This document shows positions 29,463 to 38,014 of a DNA stretch of 64,000 bases, in pieces. The notes beneath the pieces are model-generated. The model had not been told where the DNA came from. It searched no databases and was given only the letters and a program-made list of their open reading frames with translations. Each line of letters starts with the position of its first letter. Within the stretch, counting starts at the first letter, position 1. The DNA comes from an uncultured Muribaculaceae bacterium (GTDB lineage Bacteria > Bacteroidota > Bacteroidia > Bacteroidales > Muribaculaceae), in contig CAJOFM010000004.1 in the NCBI GenBank assembly GCA_905233915.1, positions 124,001 to 188,000 of the forward strand. Direction: 5' to 3'. Position numbers and translations under genes: made by a program.

Positions 29463-29696
29463 TTATAAAAATACTTCCAGGCCGTTGATCTCGAAGATGC
29501 AGCAGATGCGGGCCTGGCGTATCTGATGCGAGTCGAGCAGTTTGAACTGCTGGGTGCCTTGATAGAAGTTGTAGCGCAGGGGGATGCAGTTGCGCCAGCA
29601 CTGGATCTCCCCGCTCTTGGTCCAGAGCTTCAAGTCAACCGGGTCGCCGGCCTTGAGCATCCTGCGAAGGGTGCTGATGTGAATGCTTTGTGCCAT
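29463..29696 (-). CDS. Small phage/mobile-element-like hypothetical protein
   Basis: MAQSIHISTLRRMLKAGDPVDLKLWTKSGEIQCWRNCIPLRYNFYQGTQQFKLLDSHQIRQARICCIFEINGLEVFL. Confidence 0.5.
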   Translation of the reverse strand: MAQSIHISTLRRMLKAGDPVDLKLWTKSGEIQCWRNCIPLRYNFYQGTQQFKLLDSHQIRQARICCIFEINGLEVFL

Positions 29697-29700
29697 AGGT

Positions 29701-29892
29701 CTATTGGAATGAGGGGTCAAACTCTTCGGTAAAGATGCGGTCGTGATCCACGGACAGGTAATCTGTCGGCAGATATGTCCGCCTGTCTTGGTACTGGACG
29801 GTGAACTTCACGGTGTTGAGTTCACCGTCCGCGTCGCTGATCTCGCAGGTCAGCTCGGCGTCATACTGTTTTATGGGATATATATCGTACAC
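29701..29892 (-). CDS. Small phage/mobile-element-like hypothetical protein
   Basis: 63 aa, overlaps the upstream part of the 29463 ORF. Confidence 0.45.
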   Translation of the reverse strand: MYDIYPIKQYDAELTCEISDADGELNTVKFTVQYQDRRTYLPTDYLSVDHDRIFTEEFDPSFQ

Positions 29893-29978
29893 GATATAAT
29901 GTTAAACTACCTTAATGTTTGAGATAAATCGCTTGCGATATAAATTATCTGCCGTACCTTTGTGTCGCAAACGATATA
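29881..29978 (+). promoter_or_regulatory. gpx operon control region: three 18-bp palindromic operator-like sites and a promoter
   Basis: TATATCGTACACGATATA (29881-29898), TAAATCGCTTGCGATATA (29925-29942), TGTGTCGCAAACGATATA (29961-29978); TTG (29933-29935) - 19 nt - TACCTTTG (29955-29962). Confidence 0.8.
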
Positions 29979-29993
29979 ATTACAAGAAAAGAT

Positions 29994-30539
29994 ATGGCAA
30001 CGATTTATGATTTCAAGGCTCTGACGAGCCGAGGCAAGGAGATAGATTTCTCGGAGTTTAAGGGTAAGGTACTGCTGATTGTGAACACGGCCAGCAAGTG
30101 TGGTTTCACACCCCAGTTCTCCGGACTGGAAGAACTGAACCAGAAATACAAGGATCAGGGACTGGTCATCATCGGCTTCCCCTGCAACCAGTTCAAGGAG
30201 CAGGACCCGGGCACTGACGGCCAGATTGAGGAGTTCTGCCAGTTGAACTACGGCGTGACGTTCCAGATCATGAAGAAGACCGATGTGAACGGCCCCGCTG
30301 CCGAGCCCATCTTCGAGTACCTGAAGACGCAGGCTCCCATCGAGGAGTATCACGGTCTGAAGGCTAAGGGTGCAGCTCTGCTCTTCAAGAAGATCAGCAA
30401 TAGTGTGGAGAAGGACAGCGACATCAAGTGGAACTTCACCAAATTCCTGATTTCAAGGGACGGCGAGACCATCAAGCGCTATGCTCCCACAACCGAACCC
30501 AAGGATTTCGAGAAAGACGTTGAAGCCATGTTGGCTTAA
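29994..30539 (+). CDS. Glutathione peroxidase family thiol peroxidase
   Basis: VLLIVNTASKCGFTPQFSGLEELNQKYKDQGLVIIGFPCNQFKEQDPG; WNFTKFLI. Confidence 0.93.
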   Translation: MATIYDFKALTSRGKEIDFSEFKGKVLLIVNTASKCGFTPQFSGLEELNQKYKDQGLVIIGFPCNQFKEQDPGTDGQIEEFCQLNYGVTFQIMKKTDVNGPAAEPIFEYLKTQAPIEEYHGLKAKGAALLFKKISNSVEKDSDIKWNFTKFLISRDGETIKRYAPTTEPKDFEKDVEAMLA

Positions 30540-30548
30540 AGCATTGCC

Positions 30549-30989
30549 ATGCACGCCGAATTACAAATAGACAATCAGATCTGCTTCCGCCTGTACACGG
30601 CGGCGAGGTTGGTCACGCAGGCCTACACGCCGATGCTGACGGAGTTGGGCATCACCTATCCGCAGTACCTGGTGCTGATGGTGCTGTGGGAGAAGGACTG
30701 CCAGCCCGTCAACGACATCGCCCATCGGCTGATGCTGGAGACCAATACCGTCACGCCGCTGCTGCAGCGCATGGAGAAGCAGGGACTCGTCGAGCGCAAG
30801 CAAGGCGAAAAGGACAAGCGGCAACACATCATCAGCCTGACCAAGAAGGGAAAAAGCCTGGAGCAGAAGGCCTACAGTCTGATTCCCTCCGGTATGGGTG
30901 AACAGCTGTCGGATTGTCCGCTCAGGCTCGAGGACTACCAGAACCTCGCCCAGGAACTTGACTCAATTATTAACTCATTAAAAAAATAA
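30549..30989 (+). CDS. OhrR-like MarR family transcriptional regulator
   Basis: NQICFRLYTAARLVTQAYTPMLTELGITYPQYLVLMVLWE (N-terminal Cys context as in OhrR); wHTH. Confidence 0.88.
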   Translation: MHAELQIDNQICFRLYTAARLVTQAYTPMLTELGITYPQYLVLMVLWEKDCQPVNDIAHRLMLETNTVTPLLQRMEKQGLVERKQGEKDKRQHIISLTKKGKSLEQKAYSLIPSGMGEQLSDCPLRLEDYQNLAQELDSIINSLKK

Positions 30990-30995
30990 AGAATT

Positions 30996-31184
30996 ATGGC
31001 ACATCTGTGTGAAAACTGCAAATTTCGAGCAAACTACGACCGCAAGCCCAGCTCCCTGATGGGACGCTTTTGGCGCTGGCACATCAACTTCTGCCCTGGC
31101 TGGAAGGCTTATTTCACCAGCCTGAATGAAGAGCAAAAGAATGAACTGCGTGAGAAGTATAAATTCACTAAATATCAGTCATAA
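30996..31184 (+). CDS. Small Cys-containing hypothetical protein
   Basis: MAHLCENCKFRANYDRKPSSLMGRFWRWHINFCPGWKAYFTSL; tightly spaced in the operon. Confidence 0.7.
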   Translation: MAHLCENCKFRANYDRKPSSLMGRFWRWHINFCPGWKAYFTSLNEEQKNELREKYKFTKYQS

Positions 31185-31186
31185 CG

Positions 31187-32323
31187 ATGAAGAAGATGAT
31201 ATTTGGCCTCATGGCCATGATGAGCGTGCTGGGCATGTCGGCACAGGGTATCTATGACATCACGGTAAAGGACGACCTGGGCAGGGACGTCTCGATGGCC
31301 GACTACAAGGGCAAGGTGCTGCTGATCGTGAATACCGCCACCCGTTGCGGATTCACGCCCCAATACGACGAACTGGAGGCGCTCTACGAGAAATACCATG
31401 CCCAAGGGCTGGAGATACTCGACTTCCCCTGCAACCAGTTTGGCGAGCAGGCTCCCGGTACCATCGAGGAAATCCACCAGTTCTGCACGGCCAACTTCAA
31501 TATCCAGTTCCCGCAGTTCGACAAGATTGACGTGAACGGTGCCAACGAGTCGCCACTTTTCACCTACCTGAAGGCCCGGAAGGGTTTTGGCGGTTTTGAC
31601 CTTAATGACCAGCGCGGCAAGTTCATGGACGAGATGCTGCGCAAGCGCGATGCCGACTACGACAAGAAGAGCGACATCAAGTGGAACTTCACCAAGTTCC
31701 TGGTCTCACGCGACGGCCGTGTCGTGAAACGTTATGAGCCCACCGACAAGATGACAGACGTTGATATCGACATCCAGCTTGAGGTGAATCCTGCCATAAG
31801 CAACATCATGGCCCGCCGCTCGGTGCGCAAGTATCTCGACAAGCCCGTGGAGCACGAGAAGCTGGAAGTGATCGTGCGCGCCGGCATCAATGCCCCCAGC
31901 GGCATGAACCGCCAGCCGTGGATCATCCGCGTGGTGGAAGACCAGCAACTAATTGCCGATGTGAACGAGGTGTTCAAGAAAGAGAACCCCGACCAGGTCG
32001 CCCGTGACCCCAACTTCAAGAACATGTTCCGCAATGCGCCCAACCTCATCTGTGTGTGCACGCCCGACGACGGTCGTGGTGAACTCGATGCAGGCCTGTT
32101 GGGCGAGAACATGATGCTGGCGGCGCAGGCAATGGGTCTGGGCACCTGCTGCCTGGGCGGTCCTGTGCGCTTCCTGAACACGAACCAGAAATGCAAATTC
32201 TTCCTTGACCGCCTCGACATCCCCGAGGGCTACAAGCTGAACTACATCCTTGCCATCGGCTATCCCGACGAGCAACCCGATGCCAAACCGCGTGACGCAT
32301 CCAAAGTGAAATACATCCAATAA
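31187..32323 (+). CDS. Exported fusion protein: glutathione peroxidase domain + nitroreductase domain
   Basis: Signal peptide; VNTATRCGFTPQYDELEAL...FPCNQFGEQAPG...WNFTKFLVSRDG then ISNIMARRSVRKYLDKPVEHEKLEVIVRAGINAPSGMNRQPW in one frame. Confidence 0.9.
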   Translation: MKKMIFGLMAMMSVLGMSAQGIYDITVKDDLGRDVSMADYKGKVLLIVNTATRCGFTPQYDELEALYEKYHAQGLEILDFPCNQFGEQAPGTIEEIHQFCTANFNIQFPQFDKIDVNGANESPLFTYLKARKGFGGFDLNDQRGKFMDEMLRKRDADYDKKSDIKWNFTKFLVSRDGRVVKRYEPTDKMTDVDIDIQLEVNPAISNIMARRSVRKYLDKPVEHEKLEVIVRAGINAPSGMNRQPWIIRVVEDQQLIADVNEVFKKENPDQVARDPNFKNMFRNAPNLICVCTPDDGRGELDAGLLGENMMLAAQAMGLGTCCLGGPVRFLNTNQKCKFFLDRLDIPEGYKLNYILAIGYPDEQPDAKPRDASKVKYIQ

Positions 32324-32336
32324 TCAATGAACTAAG

Positions 32337-32903
32337 ATGGTGAAAAGTTTTAATTCTAACGCGTGGATTGTTCCACAACCCGTGCTGATTATCGGCACCT
32401 ATGACAAAGACGGCAAACCCAACGCCATGAACGCGGCTTGGGGCGGACAGTGGGACATGAAGGAAATCATGATTTCGCTGGGCTCGCATGCCACGACCGA
32501 CAACCTCAAGGACAATGCGGAACTCACCGTCACCTTTGCCACAGCAGCGACAATGGTGGCTGCCGACTATGTTGGCATCGTGAGCGGACGCAACACGCCC
32601 GACAAGATGGAAAAGACGGGCTGGACCATCGAGAAGGCCCCCAACGTGAATGCGCCAGTCTTCAAGGACTTCCCCCTGACCCTGGAGTGCCGTGTGAAAG
32701 CAAAACTCGACGAAACAGCGACGGGCTACAACCTCGTGGCCGAAATCGTCAACATCCTGTGCGACGAGAAGTATCTGGCTGCCGACGGCAAGCCCGATGT
32801 AGAGAAGATGGAACTTATCACCTTTGATCCCGTTCATCACACCTACATCCAGTTGGGCAAGACGGTAGGCCAGGCATTTGCCGACGGCGCTCAACTCAAG
32901 TGA
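32337..32903 (+). CDS. Flavin reductase family protein
   Basis: PQPVLIIGTYDKDGKPNAMNAAWGGQWDMKEIMISLGSHATTDN. Confidence 0.87.
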   Translation: MVKSFNSNAWIVPQPVLIIGTYDKDGKPNAMNAAWGGQWDMKEIMISLGSHATTDNLKDNAELTVTFATAATMVAADYVGIVSGRNTPDKMEKTGWTIEKAPNVNAPVFKDFPLTLECRVKAKLDETATGYNLVAEIVNILCDEKYLAADGKPDVEKMELITFDPVHHTYIQLGKTVGQAFADGAQLK

Positions 32904-32934
32904 GAAGAACAAGCAGGGAAAAACCATTGACGGC

Positions 32935-33753
32935 ATGAATAAATTTGTCAGCTTTCTCAAGCCCCTGATGCCGATACTTGCGGCAGCATACGGCATGGCA
33001 CTGATCTATGTCACTGCTATGCCGACTTGCAATGACTCGCTTGGTTTTGGCGGCGAGTTGCTGTCGTGGCTGCTGACATTGGCGGGAATCGGGCTGACGT
33101 TGTTCCTCGTTCAACGGGTAGAGCCGAAACTGTTCCCTGATGCCAGACAATTCCAGCTCAAGCGGCCAGTGACCCTTGTTTTTGTGGGGCTGTTGTTAAT
33201 CGCTCCGCTCTGGTTCTTAGTGAGGGAATACATCGTGTACGGTTTCACGAGCCTTGTCCACTCCGTGCAGTTGGAGCCGCTGACCTGCACGACTCCAGAA
33301 CTGCGTGAGGACTTGGTGGCCGGCGTCCATGCCGTGTTGCTGGCGCCCGTACTCGAGGAACTGTGTTTCAGGCAAATGGCGATTTCACCCTTCCACAGCC
33401 GGCGTGCGCAGGTAATTGTCTGTGTGTTGATGGCCGTCTTGTTTGGGATGTTCCATGTGCGCAATTTCCTTGGGGCTTTCATTGATGCCTTGTTCTATGG
33501 AGCGATATTCATCTGCTCGCGAAACATCTGGAACAGCGTGGCACTCCATGCCAGCTGCAATCTGACGGCAACGCTGCTTGCGGTTTATTGCTGGTTGGGC
33601 CTTGGTGACTTGCAGGTGGCGAAAACGCCAGTCATCATGATGACTGATGCCAAAGTTGTTATCGTCAGCATAGTCTTGGCCATTGTGGGGCTTTTGCTGA
33701 TCAATACTAAGAGAAGAAAACATCATAACGAACAAAAAACTATACCATCATGA
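32935..33753 (+). CDS. CPBP family intramembrane protease
   Basis: APVLEELCFRQMAI; FGMFHVRNFLGAFIDALFYGAIF; VALHASCNL. Confidence 0.75.
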   Translation: MNKFVSFLKPLMPILAAAYGMALIYVTAMPTCNDSLGFGGELLSWLLTLAGIGLTLFLVQRVEPKLFPDARQFQLKRPVTLVFVGLLLIAPLWFLVREYIVYGFTSLVHSVQLEPLTCTTPELREDLVAGVHAVLLAPVLEELCFRQMAISPFHSRRAQVIVCVLMAVLFGMFHVRNFLGAFIDALFYGAIFICSRNIWNSVALHASCNLTATLLAVYCWLGLGDLQVAKTPVIMMTDAKVVIVSIVLAIVGLLLINTKRRKHHNEQKTIPS

Positions 33754-34394
33754 AGAAGATTATCATTATTGACGGAGGTCCGAGAAAGATTTTCAACACG
33801 GCCTCGATGTTACAGAAATTCGCCGAGGGCGCAACCGCAGTGAGCAATGAGATTGAAGTCAAGACCGTTCGACTGTATGACCTCGACTACAAGGGCTGCA
33901 TGTCGTGCATGGCCTGCAAAATCAAGGGCCGGGCATCTAACGTCTGCAAGTTCAAGGATGCCCTAACACCCGTACTGGAAGAGATTGCACAAGCCGACGG
34001 CCTGGTAATGGGCTCGCCGATTTACTTTGGTGACGTGACGGGCCAGATGCGCACCTTCCTGGAGCGCCTGGCATTCCCCTGGCTCTCCTACAACGACTAC
34101 AGCATGACGGCACCCAAACGCATGCCCGTGCTGCTGGTCGAGACCATGAACGGAACGCCCGAACGGAACAATAGCCAGGGCTATGGCTCGATGGAGTATT
34201 GCATCAAGGCCGCCCTGGGTGAGCCCGAGCGCCTCATTGCCTACAACACCTATCAGGTGAAGAACTACGCCAACTTCGAGCTGGCAGGATTCTCCGAGGA
34301 AGCCAAGCGCAAGTATCGCGACGAGCATTGGGAGCAAGACCTGCAGGCCGCCTACGACGCAGGCCAACGCATGGCCGAAAAGATTTTGGGATGA
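33750..34394 (+). CDS. Flavodoxin family / NADPH-dependent FMN reductase
   Basis: IIIDGGPRKIFNTASMLQKF; MGSPIYFGDVTGQMRTFLERL. Confidence 0.85.
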   Translation: MKKIIIIDGGPRKIFNTASMLQKFAEGATAVSNEIEVKTVRLYDLDYKGCMSCMACKIKGRASNVCKFKDALTPVLEEIAQADGLVMGSPIYFGDVTGQMRTFLERLAFPWLSYNDYSMTAPKRMPVLLVETMNGTPERNNSQGYGSMEYCIKAALGEPERLIAYNTYQVKNYANFELAGFSEEAKRKYRDEHWEQDLQAAYDAGQRMAEKILG

Positions 34395-34678
34395 TATTCC
34401 ATTCACTAAAAAATGCAGTTTCACAACTCTGGCACAGGTTGAAGACCTGGCTGCAGTCGCTTTCCTTCAGGACCGGCGTTATTGTGCTGTTGTGCTGCAT
34501 ACCGTTCTATATACTGTCCTTTGCCCAAATGCTGTTGCCCATCAGCGTTTCGGCAAAGGGCATATTATGGACTATCCTCTTCGGCCTGGCCAAGACCTGC
34601 CAATACGGAGGCCTGACCATCCTCGGCGTCGAGGGCTACAAACGCCTAAAAAACAAACTCAAACGTAAAAGCCCCTGA
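34391..34678 (+). CDS. Small membrane protein, hypothetical
   Basis: ATGA overlap with the upstream gene; two hydrophobic segments. Confidence 0.6.
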   Translation: MIFHSLKNAVSQLWHRLKTWLQSLSFRTGVIVLLCCIPFYILSFAQMLLPISVSAKGILWTILFGLAKTCQYGGLTILGVEGYKRLKNKLKRKSP

Positions 34679-34850
34679 TTCCCGATTTGTAAATAGTAAT
34701 TGAAAAGCACACTATGCGGAACGGAGCGTTTGCCTTTTTGGAACAAGTCTTTTGCCATAATCTTTGTGCGGTATCAAAGATTTAAGTAAATTCGCAGCGA
34801 ATCTCTATTCATGGGAGGAGATTGCGAATATAATCAAAATGTAAAGATAT

Positions 34851-35444
34851 ATGGAAAGTCAAATTACAAGGGGAGCAGCTTGGGAGCTGCTGAGACAATA
34901 CAATAAAGACCCGTTTCACCTGCAGCATGCGCTGACGGTGGAAGGCGTCATGCGCTGGTATGCCGGGCAACTTGGGTTTGCCGACGAAGTGGATTTCTGG
35001 GGTATGGTAGGACTGCTGCATGACATCGACTTTGAGCAGTATCCCGAGCAGCATTGCATCAAGGCGCCTGAACTGCTGCGTGCTGGGGGCGTGAGCGAAG
35101 ACATGATTCACGCCATCTGTAGTCACGCCTATGGCATGCACGTGGATGTGAAGCCAGAACACCTGATGGAGAAGGTGCTCTTCGCTACCGATGAGCTGAC
35201 CGGACTGATCTGGGCTGCTGCTCTGATGCGCCCGTCGAAGAGCGTCCAGGACATGGAACTGAAGTCTCTAAAAAAGAAGTACAAGACAAAAGCATTTGCC
35301 GCCGGCTGTTCCCGCGAGGTGATTGAACAGGGAGCTGAAATGCTGGGATGGCCATTGGAAGAGGTGCTGCAAAAGACCCTCGACGCCATGAGGGATTGTG
35401 AAGCCCGGGTGGCAAGTGAGATGGATGTCATCCTCAATGGATGA
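34851..35444 (+). CDS. HD domain-containing hydrolase
   Basis: LQHALTVEGVMRW...GMVGLLHDIDFEQYPEQH. Confidence 0.8.
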   Translation: MESQITRGAAWELLRQYNKDPFHLQHALTVEGVMRWYAGQLGFADEVDFWGMVGLLHDIDFEQYPEQHCIKAPELLRAGGVSEDMIHAICSHAYGMHVDVKPEHLMEKVLFATDELTGLIWAAALMRPSKSVQDMELKSLKKKYKTKAFAAGCSREVIEQGAEMLGWPLEEVLQKTLDAMRDCEARVASEMDVILNG

Positions 35445-35573
35445 ATTCTCACCCATTAAACCTGCCCATAACACATTTTTGACAAAGCAACAAACTCTTC
35501 CATATCTTTACAGCGCTTATAACTGGTATATTCTTGATTTTTTCGGTATACGTTAACGATATTATTCACAAAT

Positions 35574-35604
35574 AAGTAAACCGCTAATTTATAGCGGTTT
35601 ACTT
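35574..35604. terminator. Bidirectional terminator-like hairpin, 13-bp perfect stem
   Basis: AAGTAAACCGCTA-ATTTA-TAGCGGTTTACTT between convergent HD gene and mnmE. Confidence 0.75.
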
Positions 35605-35642
35605 CAAGTTGTTCAGAGTTGTTCGGAGTTGTTTCTAAGACT

Positions 35643-37040
35643 CTATTTGCCGATGCAGAAGTGGGTGAAGATTTCTGAGAGGATGTTGTCGGTGGTGATT
35701 TCGCCGGTGATTTCACCGAGCCAGTGGAGGCATTCGCGGGTGTCCTGGTCGAGGAGGTCACCCGTGAGGCCGCTTTCAAGGCCGTCAATGGCGCGGGCAA
35801 TGGCGGCACGGGCACGGGTCAACGCCTGGTAATGGCGGGCGTTGGTGACGATGACGGCGTCGCTGTCCACCTCGGGAAGTGCGGCATTTTCGACAATGAG
35901 AGTGCGCAGGGCTTCGACGTCGCTGTCACTTTTGGCGCTGATGGTGACAACGGGTGTGCACTCTGGCAGGAGTTCGTTCAGCTCACTCATCGTGGCGACA
36001 TCGTCGTCGAGGTCAATCTTATTGAGCACGACGATGAGTCGTTTACCCTCACAACGGGCGATGATATCATGTGCCATACTGATGTCGGCGCTGGTGACGT
36101 CAACTACCCAGAGCACGACATTGGCCTTGTCGATAGCTTGCCAGGTGCGCTGGATGCCCATCTGCTCTACTGTGTCGCTCGACTGGCGGATACCTGCGGT
36201 GTCGATGAAACGGAACAATGTGCCGCCCATGATGACGGTGTCCTCGATGGTGTCGCGCGTGGTGCCATGGATGTTGCTCACCAGGGCGCGGTCGTCACCC
36301 AGCAAGGCGTTGAGCAGGGTGGATTTGCCTGCATTGGTCTGTCCCACGATGGCAACGGGCATGCCGTTGCGGATGGCGTTACCGTCGCGGTAACTGTCGG
36401 CCAGGCGGCTGATGAGGGTGTGGATTTCACGCGCCAGGGCAGTTACCTCACCACGGTCGGCAAAGGTCACGTCCTCCTCGCTGAAGTCCAACTCCAACTC
36501 TATTAACGACACAAAGTGCAGCAACTTTTCCCTTAAGCCGCGCAACTCGTCGCTGTAGCGGCCACGCATCTGGTTCATCGCCACATGGTGGGCAGCGCGG
36601 GACTGTGCCTCGATAACATCGGCTACCGCCTCGGCCTGCGACAAGTCCATGCGGCCGTTGGCAAAGGCACGGCGCGTGAACTCGCCCGCCGTGGCATGCC
36701 TGCAACCGGCATCGATGAGCGTCTGGATAACCTGTTGCTGAATCCATGTCGAGCCATGACAAGCCAGTTCCACCACATCCTCGCCCGTGAACGAGTTGGG
36801 AGCCTTGAAGACGGTCAGCACCGCCTGGTCCAGCACCTCACCCGAACCATCCACGACGTTGCCCAGATGGACGGTGTGTGTAGCCATGTTGGCCAACGGT
36901 TTGCCCTGCCAGCAGCGCTGCACGATGTCAAGCGCCTGGGGGCCACTCACACGAATAACAGCAATGCCGCCACAGCCTGATGGGGTCGAGACAGCGCAGA
37001 TGGTGTCGCTACCAATATTTGTCAAATCAAGTGTATTCAT
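35643..37040 (-). CDS. mnmE: tRNA uridine-5-carboxymethylaminomethyl(34) synthesis GTPase MnmE
   Basis: DTICAVSTPSGCGGIAVIRVSG; GQTNAGKSTLLNALLGDDRALVS; C-terminal FCIGK. Confidence 0.97.
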   Translation of the reverse strand: MNTLDLTNIGSDTICAVSTPSGCGGIAVIRVSGPQALDIVQRCWQGKPLANMATHTVHLGNVVDGSGEVLDQAVLTVFKAPNSFTGEDVVELACHGSTWIQQQVIQTLIDAGCRHATAGEFTRRAFANGRMDLSQAEAVADVIEAQSRAAHHVAMNQMRGRYSDELRGLREKLLHFVSLIELELDFSEEDVTFADRGEVTALAREIHTLISRLADSYRDGNAIRNGMPVAIVGQTNAGKSTLLNALLGDDRALVSNIHGTTRDTIEDTVIMGGTLFRFIDTAGIRQSSDTVEQMGIQRTWQAIDKANVVLWVVDVTSADISMAHDIIARCEGKRLIVVLNKIDLDDDVATMSELNELLPECTPVVTISAKSDSDVEALRTLIVENAALPEVDSDAVIVTNARHYQALTRARAAIARAIDGLESGLTGDLLDQDTRECLHWLGEITGEITTDNILSEIFTHFCIGK

Positions 37041-37918
37041 CGACGTGGGTAATAAGCGGGCCAGTCCTTAATGTTTTCCTTACTCTCGATGACGTCCTCC
37101 ACCTTGTCTTCAAGGGCCGCGAGGAAGTCATAGCCTGTGAGTGCCTCCACCTTGTCGATGGTGGTGGCATAGTTGGTCCAACTATTGGGCATTTTCTTGT
37201 TCTCCATCACAAAGGCGATGGCACGGTTCTGCTTGGGCGAATAGATCACCTTGAAGAAGCTCTCGGGCACGGCGATGTCGTCATACTTGCCGATGCGTTC
37301 CAATTTGTCCGAGAAGATGGGACCCGTGAAGATGATGAGGCGTCCAGCCGTGCGCGACCACTTGTGCACCGCTTCCTCGACATGGCGCCACTCGCCGTCG
37401 TTCATCTCATCGAGCTGCGGGCAGATGTTGGTCATCAGGAAGCACTGTTCCATGGCCGTCTTGTTCCAGCGCATGTCCATTGCCGGCGCCATGTGTCCAC
37501 GGGTGTAGCCGCTCTCCTTGTATTCCCACCAGTCGGGGCAACCCTTCACGTTATGGTCGCGTTCAAACTTGTAGTCGGCACGGTTCTCGGCATCCTTTGA
37601 GTCGGCCATCGAGGTCATGGTACTCGTCAACTCATAGGCAACGCAGTTGGGCACACGGTAGTACTTGTTGAAGTACACCGTAATGGCCTTGTAGCGCACC
37701 GTCTGGTTGTCGAGCCGTTGGGGCAGTTTCACATCAAGCAATGAGGCATCACCCGTTGACTGGTATTCCTTGCCCTCGTCCTGGGACTTCCGGGCGGGCA
37801 ACTCGTCATTATAGGCACTCTTGTAGAACGAGTTCTTCTGGTAGCCATGATACCCTGCCAGTGCCAGCAGTACAACGGCTAACACGTAATACCAACTCTT
37901 TTTCTGTCTTTTTTTCAT
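37037..37918 (-). CDS. DNA/RNA non-specific endonuclease, secreted
   Basis: SGYTRGHMAPAMDMRWNKTAMEQCFLMTNICPQ. Confidence 0.88.
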   Translation of the reverse strand: MKKRQKKSWYYVLAVVLLALAGYHGYQKNSFYKSAYNDELPARKSQDEGKEYQSTGDASLLDVKLPQRLDNQTVRYKAITVYFNKYYRVPNCVAYELTSTMTSMADSKDAENRADYKFERDHNVKGCPDWWEYKESGYTRGHMAPAMDMRWNKTAMEQCFLMTNICPQLDEMNDGEWRHVEEAVHKWSRTAGRLIIFTGPIFSDKLERIGKYDDIAVPESFFKVIYSPKQNRAIAFVMENKKMPNSWTNYATTIDKVEALTGYDFLAALEDKVEDVIESKENIKDWPAYYPRR

Positions 37919-38014
37919 CTCTCATCAATTTCTCGCTGCAAAGTTAAATAAAAATCATTGATATTTTATGTAACTTTGCAGCATGAATCATTGTTGTTAA
38001 ACCCGGATTTTATC

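Noticed and set aside
35456-35815. 119-aa minus ORF with tail ...YRKNQEYTSYKRCKDMEEFVALSKMCYGQV as integrase remnant
   Set aside because: Mostly an mnmE alternate frame; the tail is suggestive but no integrase motif or duplicated att site could be seen.
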